The position numbers and the translations under genes are program-made. A model generated the notes under the pieces. It saw only the letters and a program-made list of their open reading frames with translations, was not told the DNA's origin and made no database searches. 31,259 nt of DNA, from assembly GCA_050485385.1 (NCBI GenBank), contig JBJHBG010000056.1:1-31259 (forward strand), written 5' to 3'. The DNA comes from RECO01 sp050485385 (GTDB taxonomy: Bacteria > Pseudomonadota > Alphaproteobacteria > Geminicoccales > Geminicoccaceae). The stretch's first letter is position 1. Every line of letters begins with the position of its first letter. Positions 23,686-31,259 of this stretch are shown piece by piece.

Positions 23686-24711
23686 TCAGCGCGTGCGCGG
23701 GTCGAGGACCCGGTAGAGCACGTCACTCAAGAGGTTCAGTCCGACGAAGATGACGCCCACCACCAGCGTGCAGCCGAGCACCACGTTCATGTCGCCGGCC
23801 AAGAGCGCATTGGTGAGGTAGCGGCCGAAGCCTGGCCAGGCGAAGACGGTCTCGGTCAGCACCGCACCTTCGAGCAGGAAGGCATAGGACAGCGCCACCA
23901 CGGTGATCACCTGCACGGCGATGTTGGGAAAGGCGTGGCGCCAGACGACGCGGGCGTAGGAGAGACCCTTCACCCGCGCGGTGACGACGTATTCCTGGCC
24001 GAGCTGCTCCAGCATGAAGCTCCTGGTCATGCGCGCGATGTAGGCCATGGCGCCGTAGCCGAGGATCGAGGCCGGCAGGATGATGTGGGAAAAGACGTTC
24101 TTGAAGATGTCCCACTGCCCGGCCACCGCCGTGTCGATGAGGTAGAGGCCGGTCCACGGCTCCAGGTCCCACTGGTAGAAGGTGTCGATGCGGCCGGGAC
24201 CGCCGACCCAACCCAGCGAGGCGTAGAACAGGACGAGGCCCATCAGGCCCAGCCAGAAGTTCGGCGCCGAATAGCCGATGAGGGTGACCACGCGGACGGT
24301 CTGGTCGACGAGGCTGTCGCGGTACATGGCGGCGATCACGCCCGCCGGGATGCCAAGGCCCGTACCGATGATCACCGACAAGGTCGCCAGTTCGAAGGTG
24401 GCGGGGAAGACGCGGGCGAGGTCGTCCACCACAGGACGGCCGGTCGTCAGCGAGCGGCCGAAGTCGAGGCTGAGGACGTCGCGCACGTACTGGTAGAACT
24501 GGACGTAGAGCGGCTGGTCGAGGCCGAGCTGGCGGTACATCCGCTCGTAGGCTTCCTGGCTGGCGTCGTCGCCGAGCACGGCAAACACCGGGTCGATCGG
24601 CAGCATGCGGCCGATGAAGAAGGTGAGCGCGAGCAAGCCGAGGAAGGTGAAGGCGAGCGACAGCGCGATGCGTCCGGTCGCTGCCGCCCAGGGCGGCAGC
24701 GCGGGACGCAT
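23686..24711 (-). CDS. dppB: Peptide ABC transporter permease (DppB/OppB type)
   Basis: 341 residues with six predicted helices. It opens with the LALTFFIGRMLPIDPV helix end, has YRQLGLDQPLYVQFYQYV (a B-subunit periplasmic loop), DFGRSLTTGRPV, and the coupling motif GQEYVVTARVKGLSYARVVWRHAFPN. It ends LYRVLDPRTR. ATG 24711 begins 21 bp after the dppA stop. A GTG at 24750 would overlap dppA by 19 bp; neither has a clear ribosome site, so the start may move by 13 residues. Confidence 0.9.
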   Translation of the reverse strand: MRPALPPWAAATGRIALSLAFTFLGLLALTFFIGRMLPIDPVFAVLGDDASQEAYERMYRQLGLDQPLYVQFYQYVRDVLSLDFGRSLTTGRPVVDDLARVFPATFELATLSVIIGTGLGIPAGVIAAMYRDSLVDQTVRVVTLIGYSAPNFWLGLMGLVLFYASLGWVGGPGRIDTFYQWDLEPWTGLYLIDTAVAGQWDIFKNVFSHIILPASILGYGAMAYIARMTRSFMLEQLGQEYVVTARVKGLSYARVVWRHAFPNIAVQVITVVALSYAFLLEGAVLTETVFAWPGFGRYLTNALLAGDMNVVLGCTLVVGVIFVGLNLLSDVLYRVLDPRTR

Positions 24712-24731
24712 CGCTGGCTGCAACCGCGTGC

Positions 24732-26333
24732 TCAGGACTTGCTTACCCACGGCAGGAAGACACGGAAGGCGTGCCAGTTCCAGTCCTGCACCTCGCGCCG
24801 GACGGCCGCCGTGTTCGTCATCTGGAACATGTAGGCGAACGGACCGCGTTCCATGTGGGCGCGCTGCAGCTCCTCGTACAGCTCGATCTGCCGGGCCTCG
24901 TCACGCTCGAACAGCGCTTCGTCGACCATCCGGTTGAAGTCCTCGTCGTACCAGGCCGCGCGCCAGGTCGGGTACATGCCGCCCGGGAAGTCGGGCGAGT
25001 TGTCCGGGTTCACGGCATGACGGGAGAGCATGCCGTGGGCGTGCGGCACGGAGGTCTGCCAGGAGAGCATCGTCATGTCGAAGTCACGGCTGCGGAAGCG
25101 GCTGAAGAGCTGCGCCGAAGCCATCTGTTCGATCTCGATGGTGATGCCGGCCCGGCTCGCGTTCTGCTGGAGATGCTGCGCGACCGGTGCGGCGTAGGGC
25201 TGCGTGCCGATGAAGATGCGGGTGCTGAAACCGTCCGGGTAGCCCGCCTCGGCCAGCAACGCCCTTGCCCGGTCGACGTCGAGCGAGAAGGGTTGGCCCT
25301 CGCTCTCGTCGAGCGCGCCGAACGCGCCGATCGGCACCACGCTCGCGCGCGGCACGCCGTCATAGGCCATCACCGTCTCGGCGAGCTGGTCGTAGTCGAT
25401 GAGGTAACGGACGGCGAGCCGCACCCGATCGTCGTCGAAGGGCTCCCGGCCCGCGTTCATGCCGACGTAGAAGAGCTGGTGATTGAGGACCGTCTGGAGC
25501 TGGATGTCGTCGGAGCCGTCCAGCGCACGCAGGTCCTCGGAGGTGAGGTTACGCGCGATGTCGATGTCGCCGCGCTCCAGCATCAGCCGCTGCGTGCCGG
25601 CCTCGGCGACGTGGCGGATGATGATGCGGGGCAGCTTCGGCGCCTCGTCGTAGTAGGTGTCGTTGGCCTCCAGGACCACCACCTCGCTCGCGTCCCATTG
25701 GCGAAGCCGGTAGGGGCCGACGCACTCGGTTCGCGTCGTCAGGTAGGAGTTGCCGAGGTCGCCATCGACTTCGTTCGCCATGATGGTCTCGCGGTCGAGC
25801 ACCATGGCGACGCGGTTGGCGCCGATGGCCTGGAGGAACAGGCCGATGGGGTAGGGCTTGTCGAGACGGACCAGAAGCGTGTGGTCGTCGAGCGCTTGGA
25901 TCTGCTCTTCGACCGTGTCGGCCTGGAAGCCGTATTCGGTCATGGTTGCGGCGTTGCCGAAGCCGAGCGTCACCACCCGCTGCATCGACCAAGCGGCATC
26001 GTGCGCGGTGACCGGGTTGCCCGACGGGAACACCACGTCGTCGCGCAGGGAGAACTTGATCTCCATACCGTCGTCGGAGAGCTGCCAGCTCGCGGCGAGT
26101 GCCGGCACCACCTCGGCCTCGTTGTCCATGTCGTGGCGGACCAGGGCGTCGCAGGCGTTCTGGATCAGCTCGTTGGTCACCACCTCGCCGATCTGCGCGG
26201 GATCCCAGGTGCTGATGGCGTCGATGTTCCAGGCCATCACCAGCGCGTTGCGCGGCGTGGCGGCATCGGCCGCGACAGCCAAGCTCGTGGCGCCGAGAAG
26301 CCCGAAAGCCAGACGCGTCGTCGATCGGATCAT
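24732..26333 (-). CDS. dppA: Periplasmic peptide/solute-binding protein of the ABC transporter (SBP family 5)
   Basis: 533 residues. The signal peptide MIRSTTRLAFGLLGATSLAV is followed by an ADA-ATP cleavage region. The mature part has the family-5 solute-binding pattern: WDPAQIGEVVTNELIQNACDALVRHD, PALAASWQLSDDGMEIKFSLRDDVVFPSG, a central LERGDIDIARNLT and a late AAWYDEDFNRMVDEALFERDEARQIELYEELQ. It binds peptides or similar solutes in the periplasm and delivers them to DppBC. ATG 26333 has GGGGAGA 7 bases upstream, a strong site. First gene of dppABCDF; the leader carries a perfect 20-bp palindrome. The ligand may be a dipeptide, oligopeptide, nickel chelate or sugar; the two neighbouring peptidase-type genes favour peptides. 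Confidence 0.88.
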   Translation of the reverse strand: MIRSTTRLAFGLLGATSLAVAADAATPRNALVMAWNIDAISTWDPAQIGEVVTNELIQNACDALVRHDMDNEAEVVPALAASWQLSDDGMEIKFSLRDDVVFPSGNPVTAHDAAWSMQRVVTLGFGNAATMTEYGFQADTVEEQIQALDDHTLLVRLDKPYPIGLFLQAIGANRVAMVLDRETIMANEVDGDLGNSYLTTRTECVGPYRLRQWDASEVVVLEANDTYYDEAPKLPRIIIRHVAEAGTQRLMLERGDIDIARNLTSEDLRALDGSDDIQLQTVLNHQLFYVGMNAGREPFDDDRVRLAVRYLIDYDQLAETVMAYDGVPRASVVPIGAFGALDESEGQPFSLDVDRARALLAEAGYPDGFSTRIFIGTQPYAAPVAQHLQQNASRAGITIEIEQMASAQLFSRFRSRDFDMTMLSWQTSVPHAHGMLSRHAVNPDNSPDFPGGMYPTWRAAWYDEDFNRMVDEALFERDEARQIELYEELQRAHMERGPFAYMFQMTNTAAVRREVQDWNWHAFRVFLPWVSKS

Positions 26334-26350
26334 CGGTCGGTCTCCCCAAG

Positions 26351-26370
26351 GCGGGTGCGGCCGCACCCGC
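26351..26370. promoter_or_regulatory. Perfect 20-bp palindrome in the dppA leader
   Basis: Half-site GCGGGTGCGG directly followed by its exact reverse complement, 17 bp before the dppA start codon and just upstream of its ribosome site (26341-26347). As DNA it could be a dimeric regulator site for dpp; as RNA it could fold an 8-bp hairpin with a GGCC loop next to the ribosome site. Confidence 0.5.
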
Positions 26371-26507
26371 GCATGTGTGGCTGCCTCCTGAGCAACCCTC
26401 GTGCCACCGTTGACGGATGGCTGCCGTGAACGTCAAGGTCGAATCGGGTAGCGGATGGCCATTCGTGACGGTGGACGAATCGCGCGGCGTCGGCCAACAC
26501 CTGCGCC
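26371..26507. other. Remainder of the dppA/prolyl-peptidase divergent region
   Basis: 137 bp between the leader palindrome and the start of the peptidase-like gene. It must hold both promoters, but I could not identify a -35/-10 pair on either strand. No ribosome site of good quality precedes the peptidase ATG at 26508. Confidence 0.3.
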
Positions 26508-27494
26508 ATGGAAGCGCAACCTTCGCCGAGCGTGGACGGGCTCTATCGGCCGATCGAGCCGTTCCGGACGTTGGACCTCCCGGTCGCCGCGCCGCACGTG
26601 CTCTACGTCGAGGAGAGCGGTAATCCCGACGGCATTCCCGTCGTCTGTCTGCACGGCGGCCCCGGCGGCGGCAGCAAGCCCTCGCAGCGCCGTGCCTTCG
26701 ATCCAACCGCCTTCCGCATCGTGCTGTTCGATCAGCGGGGTGCCGGGCGTTCGACGCCGCCGGCGACGCTTCAGGACAACACCACCCAGGCGTTGGTGGC
26801 GGACATGGAGCGCATCCGTACCGCTCTCGGCATCGAGCGCTGGCTCGTCGCGGGCGGATCCTGGGGCAGTTGCCTCGGCCTCGCCTACGGTCAGGCCCAT
26901 CCCGAGCGCTGTCTGGGTTTTCGGCTGCACGGCATCTTCCTCGCCAGCAGGGAGGAACTGCGCTGGTGGTTCCACGGCATCCGCGCGCTGTTTCCGGATC
27001 GTTGGGAGGCGTTCGCCGGGCACGTGCCGGCGGCCGAGCGCGACGACCTGCTTGCCGCCTACTATCGCCGGCTGACGGACCCGGATCCTGCGGTCCAGGC
27101 CGCGGCGGCGCAGGCGCTCAGGGGCTACTCCGCCCACACCCAGACCTTCGTGCCCGACGCGGACCATGTCGCCGCACTGCTGCAACCCGAGGCGGCGCTC
27201 GCCATCGCGCGGATCTTCACCCACTACTGCGTCAATGGCGCGTTCCTGCCGCCCGACGCGCTGCTCCACGGCATCGACCGCATCCGGCATCTGCCCGCCG
27301 AGATCGTCCAGGGACGCTACGACGTCGTGACACCGATGATGACCGCGTGGCGGTTGCATCGGGCCTGGCCGGAAGCGCGCTTCACCGTCGTCGACCAAGC
27401 CAACCACGTCGCCCTGCCGTCGGCGCCGGCTCTCGGCGTGGCACTGCGGGCGGCGACCGACCGTCTGCGTGACCGTCTCGCGGCTCCGACCTGA
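26508..27494 (+). CDS. Prolyl aminopeptidase-family (S33) alpha/beta hydrolase with altered substrate site
   Basis: 328 residues, full length for proline iminopeptidases. It opens GLYRPIEPFRTLDLPVAAPHVLYVEESGNPDGIPVVCLHGGPGGG, followed by FDQRGAGRS (74-82), nucleophile elbow GGSWGS (Ser118), GRYDVVTP (Asp272) and His300, so the triad is complete and the family clear. However, the two acidic residues that hold the substrate alpha-amino group in the Serratia enzyme (E204 and E232 by its numbering, in the WEG and ARIENHYF motifs) align here with Ser208 and Phe237 (ARIFTHYC). It may therefore not be a true prolyl aminopeptidase (pip) but a hydrolase with other specificity. It is cytoplasmic, followed 32 bp later by an S9 peptidase, and divergent from the peptide importer. 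Confidence 0.8.
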   Translation: MEAQPSPSVDGLYRPIEPFRTLDLPVAAPHVLYVEESGNPDGIPVVCLHGGPGGGSKPSQRRAFDPTAFRIVLFDQRGAGRSTPPATLQDNTTQALVADMERIRTALGIERWLVAGGSWGSCLGLAYGQAHPERCLGFRLHGIFLASREELRWWFHGIRALFPDRWEAFAGHVPAAERDDLLAAYYRRLTDPDPAVQAAAAQALRGYSAHTQTFVPDADHVAALLQPEAALAIARIFTHYCVNGAFLPPDALLHGIDRIRHLPAEIVQGRYDVVTPMMTAWRLHRAWPEARFTVVDQANHVALPSAPALGVALRAATDRLRDRLAAPT

Positions 27495-27526
27495 CGTCGC
27501 CGTCCGAAACCAAAGGATGACAAGCC

Positions 27527-29326
27527 ATGGCCAGCCCGCTCGACGACCTCCTGCGCACAAGAACGGTGACGACGGCCGCACTCAGTAGCGACGGCACGAA
27601 GCTCGCGCTCGTCGACGACGTGGACGGCGTCGGTCAGCTCTGGCTGCGCACATGGCCCGCAGGCGCGGCAACGAAGCTCTCGGTGGACTTCGAGAAGACG
27701 GGCCAAGTGGCGTTCGCGCCGGGCTCCTACGATCTCGTCTTCACCCAGGACGTCGGCGGCGACGAGCAACACCGGCTCTATCTGGTCACGGGCGCCGACG
27801 GTCGCCCGCAGCTGCTGCCGTCGGCACCCGAGGTGCACAACGCTTGGGGAGCTTGGGATCCCGACGGCAAGCGCATCGCCTATGCGAGCAATGCGCGCGA
27901 TCCGCGGCACATGGACGTGCACGTGATGGACGTGGCGACCCGCGAGGTGCGGATGGTGGTCGCCGGCGACGGCTGGCGGCAGGCGGCGGCCTGGACCCCC
28001 GACGGCAAGGGCCTGCTCGTGCAGGACTGCGAGCCCGGCATGTTCGATCAGGAGCTGCAACTGGTCGACGTCGCCACCGGCGAGGCGCGGGTGCTCCTGG
28101 CGCGGGCGAAGCCGAAGGCGCGCTATCTCACGCCCAAATGGCTGAAGGACGGCAGCGGCTTCTTCCTGCTCACCAATCTGGGCCGGGCGTTCCACGGCCT
28201 TGCCTTCTTCCACCTCGCCACCAAGAGCTTGCGCTGGCTCGCCACCCCCGACGCCGACATCGACGCCTTCGCGCTCGACGCCGGCCGCAAGCGGATCGTC
28301 TACGCGGTCAATCTCGGCGGACGCCACGAACTGCGCCGGCTCGATCACGACGATCCGACGCCGCGCGCGGTCGGCAACCTGCCACCGGGTGCCATCGGCA
28401 ACCTGATCCTCGAGCCGGGCGGCGAAGGCCTCCTCTGCATCGTCGACGGTGCCGTCTCGCCACCTGCGCTGTGGCGGGTGGACCTTCGAACGGGTGCTGC
28501 CGACCGCATCGCACCCACCGACGACCGCCCCCCCGCGACGGGCCTCGTCGAGCCCGAGGTGGTTCATGCGCCCACCTTCGACGGCCTGGAGGTGCCCAAT
28601 TTCCTCTATCTGCCGAAGGGTGCGCCGCCGCCCGGCGGCTGGCCCGCGGTGGTCGTCGTTCACGGCGGGCCCGAGGCCCAGTATACGTCCACCTTCAGGG
28701 CCGACGTCCAGCACTTGGTCGATCGCGGCGTTGCGATCCTGGCGCCCAACGTGCGCGGCAGCACCGGCTACGGCCGGACCTATCAGGCACTCGACGACCG
28801 CGAACTGCGCATGGACAGCGTGAAGGACCTCCTGGCGGTCGGTCGCTGGCTGGGCGCCCGTCCGGACGTGGATGCGGCGCGGATCGCGGTCTACGGGCGG
28901 TCCTACGGCGGCTTCATGGTGCTGGCGGCGATGACCGAGGCGCCGGAGCTTTGGCGCTGCGGCGTCGAGTTCTACGGCATCGCCCACTGGATCACGCTCT
29001 TGGAGCAGACCGCACCCTACCGGCAGAAGCTGCGCGCGGCCGAGTACGGCGATCCGGTGGCGGATCGGGAGATGCTGGAGGCGTTCTCGCCCTTGTCCAA
29101 GCTCGATCGGCTTCGAGGCCCGCTCTTCGTCGCCCACGGGCTCTGCGACCCGCGCGTGCGCCCCTTCGAGACCGATCAGCTGGAAGCGGAACTGCGCCGC
29201 CTCGGCAAGCCGCACGAGGTGGTTCGTATCGACCACGAGGGCCACGGCTTCGCCCGGCTCGACAACAGGCTCGAGGTCTTCGGCCGCGTGGTCGCGTTCC
29301 TGGAGCGCGAACTGGACGTTGCCTGA
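27527..29326 (+). CDS. S9-family oligopeptidase (prolyl oligopeptidase / acylaminoacyl-peptidase type)
   Basis: 599 residues. The N-terminal beta-propeller (about 15-335) shows repeated blade motifs (GAWDPDGKRIAYASN, AAAWTPDGKGLLVQD, TPKWLKDGSGFFLLTN). The C-terminal alpha/beta hydrolase domain has VVVVHGGPEAQ (375-385), NVRGSTGYGRTYQ (408-420), GRSYGGF (Ser459), GLCDPRV (Asp541) and DHEGHGF (His573), a complete triad in S9 order. Such enzymes cut short peptides, often after proline or releasing acylated residues, and the propeller excludes folded proteins. No signal, hence cytoplasmic. ATG 27527 has AAAGGAT 7 bases upstream. Cotranscribed with the preceding S33 gene; likely degrades peptides brought in by Dpp (inference). 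Confidence 0.88.
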   Translation: MASPLDDLLRTRTVTTAALSSDGTKLALVDDVDGVGQLWLRTWPAGAATKLSVDFEKTGQVAFAPGSYDLVFTQDVGGDEQHRLYLVTGADGRPQLLPSAPEVHNAWGAWDPDGKRIAYASNARDPRHMDVHVMDVATREVRMVVAGDGWRQAAAWTPDGKGLLVQDCEPGMFDQELQLVDVATGEARVLLARAKPKARYLTPKWLKDGSGFFLLTNLGRAFHGLAFFHLATKSLRWLATPDADIDAFALDAGRKRIVYAVNLGGRHELRRLDHDDPTPRAVGNLPPGAIGNLILEPGGEGLLCIVDGAVSPPALWRVDLRTGAADRIAPTDDRPPATGLVEPEVVHAPTFDGLEVPNFLYLPKGAPPPGGWPAVVVVHGGPEAQYTSTFRADVQHLVDRGVAILAPNVRGSTGYGRTYQALDDRELRMDSVKDLLAVGRWLGARPDVDAARIAVYGRSYGGFMVLAAMTEAPELWRCGVEFYGIAHWITLLEQTAPYRQKLRAAEYGDPVADREMLEAFSPLSKLDRLRGPLFVAHGLCDPRVRPFETDQLEAELRRLGKPHEVVRIDHEGHGFARLDNRLEVFGRVVAFLERELDVA

Positions 29327-29335
29327 ACGGCTGCG

Positions 29336-30007
29336 CTACCAGGCGATCTCGCGACCGTCCCAGGCGCGGAAGGCCAATCGGGTCGCCGGGTCGAACGCCT
29401 CGATCAGCGCCATGATGCCGGTCACGCTCTCGGCTGTGGAAAGCCGCGCACTGGCGGTGCCCATGTCCGTCCGCACCCAGCCCGGATGCACCAGGAGCAC
29501 GCCGAGCCCGTCGGCCGCCACCTCGTAGCTCAGACACTGCATGGCCATGTTCACCGCCGCCTTCGACGAGCGGTACATCGGCGCGTTGCCCGTATCGTTC
29601 TCGCTGAGGCTGCCCATGCGGCTGGTGATGGTCACGATCGTCTTGCCGCTACCGGCACGCAGGTGCTGCAACAGGGTGCGGCTGAGGAGGAAGGGTGCGA
29701 TCGCGTTGACGCGGAAGACATCCAGCCAGGCAGCGGCATCGACGTCGGCCATCGTCTGCGGCTTCGTGCCGTAGATGCCGGCGTTGTTGATCAGGACGTC
29801 GATCGGCGTCGTCACGGCGTCGGCGAGACCGGCGACCGCGGCGTCGTCGGCGACGTCCAGCTCGACCGCCTGAACGCCGTCGGGCAAGGCGGCGGCACGG
29901 GCTCGGTCGCGCACGGTGGCGGTGACCTGCCAGCCGGCCGTCGCGTAGCGGGTGGCGAGTTCGAGGCCGATGCCGCGGCCGGCGCCGGTGATCAGGACGT
30001 GGGGCAC
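29336..30007 (-). CDS. Short-chain dehydrogenase/reductase (C-factor-like)
   Basis: 223 residues, classical SDR. The cofactor motif ITGAGRGIG is near the start, then LDVAD, LINNAGIYG, ITSRMGS (Ser129) and YRSSK (Tyr145, Lys149), followed by HPGWVRTDMG. The LINNAGIYG...YRSSKAAVN...VLLVHPGWVRTDMG pattern is that of the csgA/C-factor-like group; substrate unknown. GTG 30007 is chosen because AAGGAG lies 8 bases upstream; the longer GTG at 30016 would sit directly on that site. Convergent with the S9 peptidase gene, 9 bp apart, and 13 bp downstream of rlmB on the same strand, so probably cotranscribed with it. Confidence 0.87.
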   Translation of the reverse strand: MPHVLITGAGRGIGLELATRYATAGWQVTATVRDRARAAALPDGVQAVELDVADDAAVAGLADAVTTPIDVLINNAGIYGTKPQTMADVDAAAWLDVFRVNAIAPFLLSRTLLQHLRAGSGKTIVTITSRMGSLSENDTGNAPMYRSSKAAVNMAMQCLSYEVAADGLGVLLVHPGWVRTDMGTASARLSTAESVTGIMALIEAFDPATRLAFRAWDGREIAW

Positions 30008-30020
30008 GAACGGCACTCCT

Positions 30021-30815
30021 TCAGCGGGGCGGCGGGGTCGTTGCCAAGTGATGCAGCACGATCCCGGCGGTGACGGCGACGTTGAGGCTTTCGACCGGGG
30101 CTGCGAGCGGAATGCGGATGCGCTGGTCGCAGCGCTCGCGGATCAGGTGGCGCAGGCCCTTGCCCTCGGCGCCAAGCACGAGCGTCTGGCGGGCCGCCGG
30201 CCGGAAGTCCGCGAGGGCAACCTCGCCCTCGCCGTCGAGCCCGGCAACCCAGTAGCCTTCGTCCTTCAGCGTCTGGAGGGCACGGGCGAGGTTCACCTCG
30301 ACGGCGATCCGAACCCATTCGAGCGCACCTGACGCCGCCTTGGCGCAGACGCCGTTCAACGGCGCTGCATGGCGCGTCTGCACGACCACGCCGCCTAGTC
30401 CGAAGGCGGCGGCGGAACGAAGGATGGCGCCGACGTTGCGGGGATCCTCGACCTGATCGAGCACGAGAATCGGTTGGCCGGTCGCGGCGATCTCCAGGAG
30501 GTCGGCCGGCGGCAGCGGACGGGCGAGGAGGACGAGGCCCTGGTGGACCGCGTCGGCGCCGGCGTGTCGCCCGAGGGTGCCGCCGTCGGCCGCTTCGGGG
30601 CGGAGCCCGCGGGCTGCGGCGGGGACTGCAACTTCGGGTGCCTCCGGGTCGGCCGCGAGGAGGCGGAGGGGCTCGCGCGACGGATTGGCAAGGGCGGCCA
30701 GCACCGCATGACGGCCGTACAGTGCCACCCGGTCGCCGCCGCGCGAGGGCTGGCCGCTCGGCGGCCCCCGGCGAGGCGCCGATGCCCGCTTCTGGGGACG
30801 TTTTGGTGGGGCCAT
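30021..30815 (-). CDS. rlmB: TrmH-family (SPOUT) RNA 2'-O-methyltransferase, RlmB-like
   Basis: 264 residues. A basic N-terminal tail (about 1-28) precedes the substrate-binding domain starting ALYGRHAVLAAL (31-42), then the SPOUT knot: motif 1 DPRNVGAILRSAAAFG (124-139), motif 2 LGAEGKGL (214-221) and motif 3 IPLAAPVESLNVAVTAGIVLH (235-255). E. coli RlmB methylates G2251 of 23S rRNA using S-adenosylmethionine; the LYGRHAVxxAL opening is typical of RlmB rather than TrmH. ATG 30815 (MAPPKRPQKR) has no obvious ribosome site. The gene lies next to the tRNA-Tyr/tRNA-Gly/tuf cluster on the opposite strand. Confidence 0.9.
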   Translation of the reverse strand: MAPPKRPQKRASAPRRGPPSGQPSRGGDRVALYGRHAVLAALANPSREPLRLLAADPEAPEVAVPAAARGLRPEAADGGTLGRHAGADAVHQGLVLLARPLPPADLLEIAATGQPILVLDQVEDPRNVGAILRSAAAFGLGGVVVQTRHAAPLNGVCAKAASGALEWVRIAVEVNLARALQTLKDEGYWVAGLDGEGEVALADFRPAARQTLVLGAEGKGLRHLIRERCDQRIRIPLAAPVESLNVAVTAGIVLHHLATTPPPR

Positions 30816-30845
30816 GAAAAAGGGCGCAGACGCGCCGTTCCGCTG

Positions 30846-30873
30846 TTGACAAGGGTAGGTCGGTTCACATACT
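30846..30873 (+). promoter_or_regulatory. Promoter of the tRNA-Tyr/tRNA-Gly/tuf unit
   Basis: A perfect -35 TTGACA (30846-30851), a 16-base spacer and -10 CATACT (30868-30873, 4 of 6 matches). The sequence after the -10 (CCGCCGCGC) is GC-rich, as in stringently controlled stable-RNA promoters. The expected start near 30880 leaves about 28 bases of 5' leader before the tRNA. Confidence 0.65.
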
Positions 30874-30908
30874 CCGCCGCGCACTTCGTCGCCAGCACGG
30901 AACGGCGC

Positions 30909-30994
30909 GGAGGGGTGGCCGAGTGGTTAAAGGCAGCAGACTGTAAATCTGCCCGCGTACGCGTACGTAGGTTCGAATCCTACCCCCTCCACCA
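30909..30994 (+). tRNA. tRNA-Tyr (anticodon GUA)
   Basis: 86 bases including an encoded CCA. Acceptor GGAGGGG pairs with CCCCTCC, discriminator A. Anticodon stem-loop GCAGA-CTGTAAA-TCTGC gives GUA. A long class II variable arm (CGCGTACG-type) and a T arm GTAGG-TTCGAAT-CCTAC are present. All stems are perfect in the parts checked. Confidence 0.97.
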
Positions 30995-31017
30995 TCAAGG
31001 TTCCGCACGGGCGTCGC

Positions 31018-31091
31018 GCGGGTGTAGCTCAATGGTAGAGCACCGGCCTTCCAAGCCGGCGGTGTGGGTTCGATCCCCATCACCCGCTCCA
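31018..31091 (+). tRNA. tRNA-Gly (anticodon UCC)
   Basis: 74 bases including an encoded CCA. Acceptor GCGGGTG pairs with CACCCGC, discriminator T. The D arm is GCTC-AATGGTA-GAGC, the anticodon stem-loop CCGGC-CTTCCAA-GCCGG gives UCC, and the T arm is GTGGG-TTCGATC-CCCAT with one G-U pair. It lies 23 bp after tRNA-Tyr in the usual tyr-gly-tuf order. Confidence 0.97.
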
Positions 31092-31140
31092 GTTTGGAAT
31101 GCCGCTACTGCAACGGATGATCGAAAGCCGGGTTGGGACG

Positions 31141-31259
31141 ATGGGCAAAGAGAAGTTTGCACGCACGAAGCCGCACGCGAACATCGGGACGATTGGTCAT
31201 GTCGACCATGGCAAGACGACGCTGACGGCGGCGATCACGAAGGTGTTGGCGGAGGCTGG
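31141..31259 (+). CDS. tuf: Elongation factor Tu, N-terminal part (3' cut by window)
   Basis: The first 39 codons are visible: [20 protein letters not shown] then [20 protein letters not shown]. The P-loop GHVDHGKTT and the KPHxNIGTIGH start are those of EF-Tu, the GTPase that brings aminoacyl-tRNA to the ribosome. It follows tRNA-Gly by 49 bp and is probably transcribed with both tRNAs from the promoter at 30846, as in the classical tRNA-tufB arrangement. The ribosome site is weak (GGG-type bases at 31129-31138). Confidence 0.95.
   Translation, partial: [39 protein letters not shown]

Overview
The window is high-GC bacterial chromosome and is densely coded on both strands. I read it as an alphaproteobacterium close to the Rhodospirillales. 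This rests on a DUF4170 gene (a mostly alphaproteobacterial family), an sqdB-sqdD-sqdC sulfolipid cluster, a class I PHA synthase, and the right-hand edge with rlmB, tRNA-Tyr(GUA), tRNA-Gly(UCC) and tuf. The EF-Tu N-terminus resembles that group. This is inference from gene content, not phylogeny. I see no insertion sequence, integrase, CRISPR array or rRNA.

Layout. 1-272: 3' end of an AraC/GlxA-type regulator. 227-2905 (-): MltF-like lytic transglycosylase and a secreted PQQ-type sugar dehydrogenase. 3046-3873 (+): cytoplasmic lipase-like hydrolase, tail-to-tail with an App1-type (DUF2183) phosphatase. 5023-6197 (-): secreted SNase-type nuclease and endonuclease III, separated by an AT-richer spacer with an imperfect 45-bp direct repeat. 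6334-8133 (+): two-gene unit of an EamA exporter and a fluoroacetate-dehalogenase-like hydrolase. 8144-12842 (-): DUF4170 protein, then a large NACHT/STAND ATPase with 17 C-terminal pentapeptide repeats, then a Na+/phosphate cotransporter-family protein 6 bp further on. 12890-14749 (-): MFS transporter and a B3/B4-domain protein. 14909-16180 (+): Bcr/CflA-type drug exporter. 16147-17970 (-): phaC.

18146-21032 (+): sqdB, sqdD and sqdC homologs spaced 3 bp and 1 bp apart, the core of sulfoquinovosyl diacylglycerol synthesis. 21081-26333 (-): complete dppABCDF-type peptide importer. It is divergent from 26508-29326 (+), which holds a prolyl-aminopeptidase-family hydrolase and an S9 oligopeptidase; together they look like a peptide uptake and breakdown module. 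29336-30815 (-): SDR and RlmB-type rRNA methyltransferase. 30846-31259 (+): strong promoter, tRNA-Tyr, tRNA-Gly and the start of tuf.

Most of this is ordinary chromosomal metabolism. The points that stand out are: the NLR-like NACHT-pentapeptide protein coupled to a phosphate-transporter gene; a dehalogenase homolog keeping the whole fluoroacetate-dehalogenase residue set beside an exporter; a prolyl-aminopeptidase homolog that has lost both glutamates expected to hold the substrate amino terminus; and a perfect 20-bp palindrome in the dppA leader.
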